NCBI RefSeq assembly: GCF_000149955.1
Contig: NC_030988.1
Coordinates: forward strand, 62,001-126,000
DNA length: 64,000 nt
From: Fusarium oxysporum f. sp. lycopersici 4287
Lineage: Eukaryota; Ascomycota; Sordariomycetes; Hypocreales; Nectriaceae
Direction: 5' to 3'
The position numbers were made by a program, and so were the translations under genes. This document shows positions 10,588 to 19,591 of the stretch, piece after piece. Under the pieces are notes generated by a model. That model was not told the DNA's origin. It did not search any database and saw only the letters and a program-made list of their open reading frames with translations. Each line of letters starts with the position of its first letter. The stretch's first letter is position 1.

Positions 10588-11610
10588 GGGCAAACCGTTT
10601 AAACGGTCGAATATTTCCTCAAACGTTTGAAAGGTTCAAAAATATTGCAAACGGTTAAACGAACGAAGAAACGATTTAAACGAACGAATGAACGATCTAT
10701 GACTGTATGACAGTGAGAAATATCCACCGCGCCTGCTCTGATACCAGTCAAAATAATGCCCACTATCATCGTCAACGTCCTGAGAGTCACCCTCCGGCCG
10801 TGGGATTCCGATTAAACCCATCCCGTTCTCATGCAGAGGCTGTATGAGTCCTTGACGCAACCAATTGCCCGTACATTCAATCATCTCGATAGTTTTGCAT
10901 GTGATTCGTAATCTATCCCATGAACATGTTCTTCTTGCCCCAGAAAACGTCCTCTCCGGCTCCGATGACTCTGCCGGGATAGAAAGAATGCAAATAGCCA
11001 TGCGGCTAAGTTTCGGATACTGCTTTCTCTGCTGTGGTTGACACCACCACTCCACAGGCGCACAATCCGGAGGGATATCTGTTGCATCAACGTTGACAAA
11101 GCTAGTGAAATCATCCCTAACACTCGCGTTAATAGTCCTAACCTCCAGCTTCTTTGATAGTATCGCGAGTTGATTTGGCTTCTTTGCCAGCGGTGGTGGC
11201 ATCGACGTCGGGGTGGAGGGATGGTCGCTGGGTTGCTCGTAATTAAATTCCTTTTGCCAGAATGCTGTGGCCGAGGCAATAGTATCTTCATGCCATTCCT
11301 TTGGCCAGTTCTGCTTGATATACGCGATGCGTTTACGGGGATCAAGGAGGAGAGCGACGGCGTATACGGGAACCTCGTCAGTTAGGCGGTAGTATTTAGA
11401 GAGGATAAACCATCCCATATCGATGGCTCGAACCATCTGTTCGTCGGAGTGTTCATCCGACTGATATATCTTCTGATACAATGTTAGTAATTGACTTGAT
11501 GTGGATAGATTGAATGGTACGTGGTTTTTTTTCGTAATGGAGTAACAACATATCCATCAGCATCAACGATTGTGAGATAGACGAGTCATCTCCCTCTGCA
11601 TACAATGTTG
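10588..11610 (-). pseudogene. hAT transposase remnant 1 (C-terminal half)
   Basis: The minus-strand frame 11481-10636 encodes the downstream half of a hAT transposase: GWFILSKYYRLTDEVPVYA, LLLDPRKR, and the C-terminal dimerisation domain WWCQPQQRKQYPKLSRMA followed by ILSIPAESSEPERTFSGARR. A further exon piece at about 11605-11500 (LYAEGDDSSISQSLMLMDM) joins through an intron that I could not place exactly. Everything N-terminal to this (BED finger, first catalytic Asp) is missing; the frame stops at the TIR of the second hAT element at 11611. The probable distal terminus at ~10588 carries alternating AAACGGTTTAAAC-type motifs typical of hAT subterminal regions. A dead element. Confidence 0.8.
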
Positions 11611-11820
11611 CCAGTGTTGCGAATAATATGGCAATAAAGTAGTATATTGCAATACATACCATATAATATGCCTTTTCTGGTATTGTGATAATATGATATG
11701 AAGTCTACGATATTGTGACAATATAATATGAGGATGTCCATATTGGCAATATATTATCTATATTGGGCTGTCAATTCTTGGGTGAATTAGCCCCGTGAAA
11801 GCTGCAGAACTCGGTCTTAC

Positions 11821-11828
11821 CCTATATA
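11821..11828 (+). promoter_or_regulatory. Candidate TATA box of the hAT transposase
   Basis: CTATATAAG lies ~230 bp before the ATG at 12057, followed by a long pyrimidine/T tract at about 11983-12016 immediately before the start region, a common fungal core-promoter layout. Confidence 0.4.
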
Positions 11829-12056
11829 AGAAGCAGGGATAGCTGGCATTTTATTGGCCATCGTTCACTTCCACGCACTTCTTTGTTGACAATTAGACCT
11901 AACACGCGATCACACATGAAAGAAACGCGTGAGGGAGTGCAGACCATGTTGGGTTGGGCCATCTTCGCCTCTGCTCCCCCCAATTTTTTTTCTTTTTTTT
12001 TTCTTTTGTTTTTTTGAAAATCACTCGTCGAACTCAACTTTACAGATCTAACTGCC

Positions 12057-14224
12057 ATGCCTCAACAACGCCTCTCTTTTGCGCAATGGTCACAACGAAG
12101 AGGGTCGTCAATTTCTGGCGACCTTCTGGAGTTTTCCAGCCAGCAATCGGATGATCTGGACGTAAGCCAAAAGTCCAAGTGCCTGTCATCTCGACCTCGC
12201 ACCGTCTCCACAACCTCCTCTACCAAGCCCAGAACATCATGGGTCTTCTCTCATATGCCAGACGAGGAGGTAGAGACGAGATACTATAATCAGCGGACCG
12301 GAAAGGAAGAGTGGCGCTGTAAACATTGCGACAAAACCTATGCCTCTTCAGGGGGTACTGCAGCTCCTGCAAAACATCTCATGGACCCTCCTCCTGACGG
12401 TCACGGCCTGCCAAAAGGAGCCCCGCGAACAGCGAAAGTTACAACTATACGAACTATTATCGAACAAGCTCGTGTTGCGGCAGAAGAAAATCCCCGAAAA
12501 CGCCGTCGACTCAACGATCAATCCGGAGACTCGATCGAACCCGACCAGCTCGAGGCGTTATACGTGAGGTTTATCACGGCCTGCTCTCTCCCATTTCGGC
12601 TCGTGGAATGCCCAGAGTTCCGAGCACTCTTGGCCTACATCAATAACGATATCGAGACTTGGCTTCCGGATACGCATGATACCGTCAAGACATGGATTAT
12701 GCGCCAATATGAATGCCAGAAAGAGAGGGTCAAGCAGCGCATACAGTCGGCAAAGTCAAGAATTCACATCAGCTGCGACCTTTGGACTTCTCCCAATTCT
12801 TTGGCCATTTTAGGCGTAGTCGCACACTATGTCACGGAAGACGGTCAGCTGGAACACCATGTTTTGGCGTTGAAAGACATCGACAGTGAGCACGACGGTT
12901 CTCATCTCGCTGTGGCCATTTTGAAGGTGGTTGACGAATGGGGCTTTGCTTCCAAGCTTGGATATTTCGTGATGGACAACGCTGGCAATAACGACACCAT
13001 GATGAGATCCCTTTCGCTTGGTCAGTACAACTCACTATTTCCCCTGACTGGCGGCCCTAACACCCCACAGGCCTCCTACGCCGATATGACATCCAATACG
13101 ATCCCAAAGTGCACCGACTCCGCTGCCAAGGCCATATCATCAACCTCGCCGCCAAAGCCTTCCTCTTCGTCACCGATAATGAGAAGCTCGAACTCGACGA
13201 TCCTGGTGTGCATAATGTGACACTAAAACATATTGAAGCGTGGCGGGAAAAGGGGCCTCTTGGCAAGATTCACAACTTCGTCGTTTTCATCCAACGAAGT
13301 GTCCAGCGCAGCCAAAAGTTTCTTACTATTAGCCATAACCGTAAGCTCGCACGGGACAACGACACAAGATGGAGTTCGTGGTATAACATGCTGCGAGTGG
13401 CCCTGAACCTCAGAGATGCGATTGACGGCTATTTCAACAAATGGATGGAATTAGATTGCGCTGGAGACGAGCTCTCTTCAGAGGACTGGATCATCTTGGA
13501 GAAAATCAAGTCCTTCTTAGAGAAGCTGAAGATGACGACCAAGGCTCTCGAGTCATCGTTTGCAACACTCGATAACGTCCTCTTGGCTATGGATTTCGTT
13601 TTGGCACAATTCGAAGCAGGGAAGGAGGCATATATTGACGATCCGATAATGGCGCCCATGTATAACTCTGGCTGGGCCAAGTTGGACAAGTACTACCGGC
13701 TCACTGATGAATCGCCTGCCTACGTTGCCGCTATCGTGCTCCACCCTTCGCATAAATGGCACTACATACAGGAGAACTGGAAAAAGGAGTGGATTGAGTC
13801 GTCAAAGAAGTTGATGGAGACGCTGTGGAATGACTATAAACCCGTGGAATCACCTCTTCCTCTCTGCGAGGTCCCATCGACGACCACGAACGAGTTCTTG
13901 AACTGGAGGAACAAGCACCTGCAGCCGTCGCTCGTCACGGATGAATATGAACGATATTGCAACTCTGAACGGGTTTACGGGTTCACAAGCGCCCTTGCAT
14001 GGTGGCTAGAGGAGACACAGCAGAAAAACTACCCAAACTTGAGTAAAATGGCGGTGGACATACTGTCAATTCCCGCAATGTCTGCTGAGCCCGAACGACT
14101 CTTCTCCGGGGCCAAGATAACCATTACAGATCGTCGAAATCGGCTTGGTAGTGATGTAGTTGAGGCTCTGGAGTACCTGAAGTCATGGTTTGGGATACAA
14201 GAGCTTCAAGGTGATGTACTTTAG
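12057..14224 (+). CDS. hAT family transposase (BED finger, intact)
   Basis: Cut-and-paste DNA transposase, nuclear. Exon 1 12057-13020, intron 13021-13070 (GTCAGT...ACAG, CTGAC branch), exon 2 13071-14224, giving 705 codons with no stops. Order: basic N-terminus; BED-type zinc finger (about residues 62-115: SWVFSHM...EWRCKHCDKTY...KHL); RNase-H-like core with ISCDLWTSPNSLAILG and GYFVMDNAGNND (Asp residues), then after the intron RCQGHIINLAAKAFLF, DNDTRWSSWYNML, KYYRLTDESPAYVAA; and the hAT C-terminal dimerisation domain WWLEETQQKNYPNLSKMA...ILSIPAMSAEPERLFSGAK at about 620-690. Intact frame plus intact TIRs make this a candidate autonomous element. Related in sequence to the broken hAT copy beside it but clearly a different family. 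Confidence 0.92.
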
Positions 14225-14427
14225 TTGCCGCAGTAGAAGAACCCAGATCACATGCAATATATGGGATGTATTGTCATACTGGCAATATATTGGGTTCTTG
14301 GCAATACAATACAATATAGGCCAATGTCATATGGCCTAATACAATATGCACCACTTGGCAATACAATAATATTGCGAGGCTTCCATATTGCCAATATACG
14401 TATTGTTTATATTATTCGCAACACTGG

Positions 14428-15599
14428 CCTGTGGCGGAACGATGGTTCGCGCGTCGTGTCGTGGTCTGCGACGGGAGCCCCGTCATGATCACTCAATTAG
14501 GCTTAGCTCTTGCCTTATCAGGTTAGACCATTGGAGCTCCAGGAGCTGGTTGCCAATCAATCCAATCCAGTCCAAATCTTCGAGAAACCCAAATCCAGTC
14601 CAGCCATTTTCCGTCCACTCCAGTCCAATCCAAATAGCCCTCCAGTCCAATAACATCACTGCATATAACTTATATACATATAAACAATTGCCATCCCAGT
14701 AGCCGTCAGTGGTAATTAGCTCGTATTGTCATCTCAACCGTTTGGGACGATGATATGCGATAAAACTCTCTTTTGTCACCAGGCAAACTCAGTTCGCGAC
14801 CCCTGCCCCTCAGGGCACCTTAACCCGGCACCGTTCCTGCTGCCAGCGTAGCCGAGCATTGCTGCGACTCTTCAGTGGTTTACAAGGTTTGGCTATGCTA
14901 AAACCACCTTTGAGCCATAAGAGAAAGACTGTCCTGGCCTTCAGAAAGGCCTGCATCATACAGTAGTAACAGCCACCACTTCTCTAACTTCCCCGAAGTG
15001 CTTCGATCAGCTGTTAGCTCTAGTCCTAATACCGTATCGACTCGAAAGATTGGCCACGCCCTGTGGAAACCACTAGCTTCCTGGGCTGCCAGTTCTAACC
15101 TACATACGGTTAGTATGCAATTTCAAACTCAACAACCAGCCATCCTTCCCCCGTAGTCATGAGGATCATTGAAATCATGAAGAGAAGTCGAAGATGATCC
15201 GGCGAGGAAGAGGACGAGTCCCAAAATTTCTCCAACACGACGGGCGCCGCTCCCGAAGCTAGACCCCGCAGATTACCCCTCCGCGCCCGCAGGCTCCTTC
15301 AATTCAACCCCACCTTCCCGTAGTGGATTGCCGAAGCTGCACGCCAGGGGGAGAAGCATGATTGATGCTGCATCTCATTGGTCTGACTCCTAAACTGGGG
15401 GTTGGGGGTTGGCCCGTGCGTTGCGAATGCGATGGCGATCAACAGGGGGGCGTGTAACTGTCCTTCTAAAACTGCATGGGGCCGTCCTAATTAAGTATAG
15501 CGCCTCCGCCATCATCATTCCTATGTATCGCATTGAGTTCAACTGCCGAGGTGTGCTTACCGTAAGATCGAGTTTACTAGTCCTTTTAAGGAGTCACTT
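14428..15599. other. Non-coding stretch with degenerate TCCAGTCCAA motif cluster
   Basis: 14556-14655 contains at least six irregularly spaced copies of (A/C)TCCAGTCCAATCCAAAT-like sequence, resembling a subterminal region of another DNA transposon. The remaining kilobase shows no ORF with recognisable similarity. Confidence 0.5.
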
Positions 15600-15600
15600 G

Positions 15601-15727
15601 CAGACAGTTACAGCCAATTTCAGGTTCAGTTTCCCGACTTCCGTCTTGAATTTTCCTCCCCACCGGCCAAAATAGTAAAACTATTGATGTTTGATGGGAA
15701 ACTGAACCTGCAATTGACTGTATCTAC
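15601..15727. mobile_element. MITE-like element with ~30-bp imperfect inverted repeats
   Basis: Left arm ends CAGGTTCAGTTTCCC (15621-15635) and right arm begins GGGAAACTGAACCTG (15696-15710): a 15-bp perfect core, with the outer parts (CAGACAGTTACAGCCAATTT versus CAATTGACTGTATCTAC) matching imperfectly. Non-coding interior of ~60 bp. The core GGAAACTGAACCTG also occurs at 52043-52056 beside the pogo relic, suggesting related ends. Confidence 0.6.
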
Positions 15728-15859
15728 ATTTCATCTACATCGGTAGAAAGATTCGCCAGCCTGGATGATCACAATACCGGCTTGAGTGCATTGTGGTCAT
15801 GCCATTCTGACAGCTGAGAAGCAGCGTGCCAGGTTCTCCGTAGGCGTAGAATTAGACAC

Positions 15860-16385
15860 TGGGGAGACATGAATGGTTGGAAGACTAGAGTCCTTCGGTG
15901 ATACACTAAGAAACTTAGCAAATCATTCGAGGGACGGCTAGGCTGAATTACATAGGCTGGCCGGAAAGGAGGGGATTTGTGCCAATTCCCAACAGCGTGG
16001 CTAGTGCAATCAATTTAAGTCCTGACTTTCGGCACCTGTCCTTGCCATTATCGCTCTGGTTACCCATAAAGGGGATGGTAAATGCTGGGGTTACTGTGTC
16101 TTGTGTCGGAAACAACGCAGTCCTCGGTAAACGAAATTCACTGCCGTTTCGGTAATTCGTGTCAGAGCGAACCCCTGTCCTGGCTGGAATGGCGCCCAAA
16201 ACTTCGGTTCCTCAGGCCTTCTGATAGAGTTTAAAACTAGTATCATCTCCATCACTTCTCATCGGAATAAAAGATGGCTGCGATGGCTAAACTAGTGCAA
16301 AGAATTCTGGACTGCATCATCTGATGCGCTCTCGTACCGGGTTCATTGACCCTGAACTGTCAGTGCCTGGAAAGTTCCGAGTGCA
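15860..16385 (+). repeat. ~525-bp direct repeat, right copy (TG...CA)
   Basis: Partner of 8978-9498. Ends GAGTGCA two bases before the TA in which the 207-bp MITE is inserted. Confidence 0.85.
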
Positions 16386-16389
16386 GCTA

Positions 16390-16596
16390 CAGTGGGATGC
16401 AAAAAGTATTCGCAGGTGTGCAGCTAGGCCCTAGCTTCTCTAGTTACTAGCTTAGCTTAGCTTGGGTACTTGATACTAGATTATCCACCTGATATAGGTG
16501 TGATATAAGGTATTGAGGACCTGACAAGCTACCCACGACTAGCTTCCGAGCATTAAGCCTATCTGCACACCTGCGAATACTTTTTGCATCCCACTG
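16390..16596. mobile_element. Tc1/mariner-type MITE, 207 bp, perfect 34-bp TIRs
   Basis: Starts CAGTGGGATGCAAAAAGTAT and ends with its exact reverse complement; arms 16390-16423 and 16563-16596 are identical over 34 bp. Flanked by TA on both sides (16388-16389, 16597-16598). No coding capacity. TIR identity indicates recent mobility, driven in trans by an unknown transposase. Confidence 0.95.
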
Positions 16597-16598
16597 TA

Positions 16599-16990
16599 CT
16601 CCATACACTTGAGACAACGGTACTTAACAGATAATGCTATTTTCTGGACCTTTAGAAGCACAGACGCCTCTACTTATAAATAAGGTTGAGCTGTGGACGG
16701 ATATATCCGAATCGGCAGGTATATCTGCGAAATAAGGTTTACTGAAAACCATTTCTTGTTTCAGGTGAGAATTTTGGGATATTTGAAACCCTTCCAAGGA
16801 ACTTTACTAGAGATCGTCGTTCGTAAAGATGGATCTATAATCTTAATTAACTTTCATAACAATTATGAGTTGGTATAACAGTAGCGCGATCTAGAAAGAT
16901 CTGACGGTTATGCGATGCCTCAAGTTGTTACAAACCACAGTCCTTTCCTTCTTTCTTTTCATCTCTGTCACGTTCATTGTATCAATCAAG
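16599..16990. other. Upstream region of the protease-defensin gene
   Basis: No gene seen. An in-frame ATG at 16910 would extend the downstream protein by 27 residues, but ATG 16991 gives a far better signal peptide. Confidence 0.5.
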
Positions 16991-19116
16991 ATGATTGCAC
17001 TCTACTTCCTTCCTTTCGTTTTATGGGCTTGTCTGGGACAAGCCATATTGACCCCTCGCAAACCGTTCGACACGGCATTCTACGTCTTCAACGGAGCTTG
17101 GCCATGTTCCCAAGATCAGCTGAAAACAATTTCTGGGGCCATCGACGAGGCACATGATCTTGCCAAGGCAGCTATCAATGTCCTTTCGAAGCCTGGCTCC
17201 GAGCAGTCGATCGCCTTCGACTCTTGGTTTGGCTCAAGTATGTCTCCCTCCTGCACAACATGATAACCATTCTAACTACAGTTCGAAGGTAACGGGACTC
17301 CTGATAGAAGAGATATCATTCTCAAAAGACATTTTCAAGCCGTTTTGGAGAATCTGGTCCCATCCACTGCTGCCGCCCAATTTCGACTCTCGCACAGCCC
17401 GTTCCTGAATCCCCAGCAAGGCTCTACCATCACCGAGTCTTCTCTGGTCTACGCCTGTCCTCCCCCTTCCGAGCCAGTATGCGATGGCAATACGGTGGCA
17501 GCTGTTCAGAGTGCAACCGGTTCCAGAGCGGCAGTATTCGGGGCGACGCTTCTCGTTCTTTGCCCCGACTTCTTCGGAAACAAGCCTAACCTCGATAGTG
17601 CTGTTCAATTGTGGAAGACGGAGCATACCCTGGGTGACAATCTGTCGGGTGGCTTTGCACTCGTGCATGAAGTTCAGCATATGATCCAGGCAACCGAGTC
17701 AGAAGAGGAACGATGCGACGACTTGCAGGACCCGTTTGAGGATAACAAGGACTGTTATTCAGCTAGCTGGTGAGTCTGAAATGGAGGTTCTAAAGCCTGT
17801 TGCTGATATAGTTTAGTTGCTTCCGGCTTTCCGATGCCCAAAAGTTAAAGAACGCCCAAAACTACGCTATATATGCACTCGATGTATTGGCTTTCCCTGA
17901 TGCTGCAGGATCTCCGTCTTCGTCATGCAACCTGCCCCAGAAGCGCGAAGAAGCACCCTTCTTAAACTTCTTCAAGCGTCAAGCACGGCCACTACCAGGA
18001 TCTGTGCCGCCTGCTCCTTTCCAGAACACTTCTGCTAGCTTCATTACCTTTCCAAAGACTAGCACGGAACCTTTGTCCTCCGAGGTTCCTGTGACTCCTA
18101 CCAGCAACGTTACTACGCCAGGCGGGGTTCCTACAGAGCCGGTTACATCAGGTAGCCCTATTACCACTTCGTTCATCGAGACCGCGACCACGTCATCGGC
18201 AGCACCAACTACGACCGTCAGCGGCGGTGCCACAGTGGTAGTACCTGTTGGCGCAGTTGTTGTTGGCGGACCAGGAGGCGGCTTCATCTCTGTTGGTGGA
18301 GCCTTGATCCCCGTTGCTGCCGGTGCTGTCGTAACGGCCAAACCTGAGGACGAACAGAAGCCAACAGACCCGGATGACAAGTCGAAAGAGCCTACATCCA
18401 CTCCAACCCCGACCTCACCCTCTACTGAGTCAGAGTCATGCAGCGCACCAACTACAACAGCGACGTATGGTTCGGAAGGAAATGCAGCTTGTAGGGATTT
18501 GTCTGGCATGAGTAATGAACAGCTTTTGCAACTCATCCCACAGTATGGCCAAGTCAGCTCTTCTGCTGAGCCTGCACCAACCTCTACACCAGGCGCTTCT
18601 AATACTACCGCTATCATCTCTGGCACGCCTTCACCTTCGACTTTCTTGACGACACTATCTCCCAAGCCAGAAGTTCCGACATCTACTGTAAACACTACCT
18701 CAATCCTGGTGACAATTCCAGCCCCCAATGGCTCAAGTACGCTGGTGACTGTACCAAGTATACAGACACCTGTTCCCTTTATCGGTGATACCACCAACTG
18801 CAACTTAACAGACAATGGGGTGCCCGAATGTCAGAACTTGGTCAACGGGAAGAGGGCTTGCCTTTACTCTCAGTAAGTGTAGGTTCGGCTTTGAGATACC
18901 TCTGTTACTAACTCCACTGTTAGGCCCAAGGGATTTTTGTGCGTTGCAGACTGTCCTGCAGGGGATCCTTGCCCGCAAACTTGCCGGACAATGAATTACA
19001 AGGGTGGCTATTGCAGCAATGGGTTTGTTTTTCCCACAGATGAGGAAGCATTGGTGACTAACATAGATTTTAGAACTCCCTCGTGCGTGTGTTCTAATGA
19101 CGATCCTACTGCTTGA
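16991..19116 (+). CDS. Secreted M35-like metalloprotease fused to a C-terminal CS-alpha-beta defensin-like domain
   Basis: Five exons (16991-17237, 17289-17769, 17817-18872, 18924-19022, 19074-19116) total 1926 nt, 641 residues, no internal stop; introns 47-51 nt. Residues 1-18 (MIALYFLPFVLWACLGQA) are a signal peptide. The catalytic domain has HEVQH (HExxH) at about 209-213, then a Cys/Asp-rich segment and NAQNYAIYALDV, like the C-terminal part of deuterolysin/aspzincin (M35) proteases. Residues ~285-570 are Ser/Thr/Pro/Gly-rich, probably O-glycosylated. The last 44 residues, mostly exons 4 and 5, contain C601, C605, C611, C615, C625, C632, C634. Leaving out C605, the spacing is C-x9-C-x3-C-x9-C-x6-C-x-C with a GGYC gamma-core, which is the fungal/arthropod defensin (plectasin-type) pattern. 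Three upstream cysteines plus C605 could make two more disulfides. The first acceptor of intron 1 (ACAG at 17281) would give a stop; GAAG at 17288 keeps the frame. Domain assignments are by eye; protease and antimicrobial activities are inferred. Confidence 0.8.
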
Positions 19117-19591
19117 TCAACTTGTATCAACCCTACTCTCAAGATCTTCTTCGTGATAGAATTCAGAATTTTCAAGGAGAGCAAACTCTGAATCCTTATG
19201 AGCATTCTGGCTCAATAGAGCAAGCTTAAGCAAAGTTTGAGATAGGTTACGTGAATAAATCTTTTTAAATTCTTATACTATGATAAAATATGCCGACACG
19301 CTCACCGGAGGTGGGGAGGGTGTAATACAGTCCGAAGGATGTATCTCTATGATGTGATATTCTATACTAATGACTCTGTGTACGTCGCTCTGTGAAGCGG
19401 CATGTGCATGATCGCGACCTTTCTGTTCGCAGTCTATATACTACAGCGACATCATAAAGAAAAAAGAGATTGGAATAGTGGCTGATCAAGTTGCTGTTTC
19501 TTGCGTCGATCCTGGTCGCGGACTTTCATCAAAACACCTACTACACTGTTAGGGCTCGCAGAGCATTAAGCGTAAATAACATGATGGAACT
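19117..19591. other. Intergenic; must contain the Helitron 3' end
   Basis: No gene. The minus-strand Helitron should terminate here (hairpin then CTRR). A short GC-rich hairpin (CACC TCC GGTG on the minus strand, near 19308) exists, but I could not fix a convincing CTRR terminus. Confidence 0.4.

Larger units (their letters stand above)
11611..14427 (+). mobile_element. hAT transposon 2, 2817 bp, structurally complete
   Basis: 19-bp terminal inverted repeats CCAGTGTTGCGAATAATAT at 11611-11629 and 14409-14427 are perfect. Subterminal regions (11640-11770 and 14250-14408) are packed with GGCAATAT/ATATTGCC-type motifs, the usual transposase-binding arrangement in hATs. An 8-bp target duplication is not visible (CAATGTTG left, CCTGTGGC right), so one flank was probably rearranged after or during insertion. 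Confidence 0.88.

Noticed and set aside
17979..18815. 278-codon minus-strand ORF opposite the protease linker
   Set aside because: It mirrors the low-complexity Ser/Thr/Pro/Gly linker of the real plus-strand gene; Val/Gly/Thr-only composition with no features of its own.
19300..19340. Helitron 3' hairpin and CTRR terminus
   Set aside because: A short hairpin exists on the minus strand, but the following bases do not give a clear CTRR end; left unassigned.
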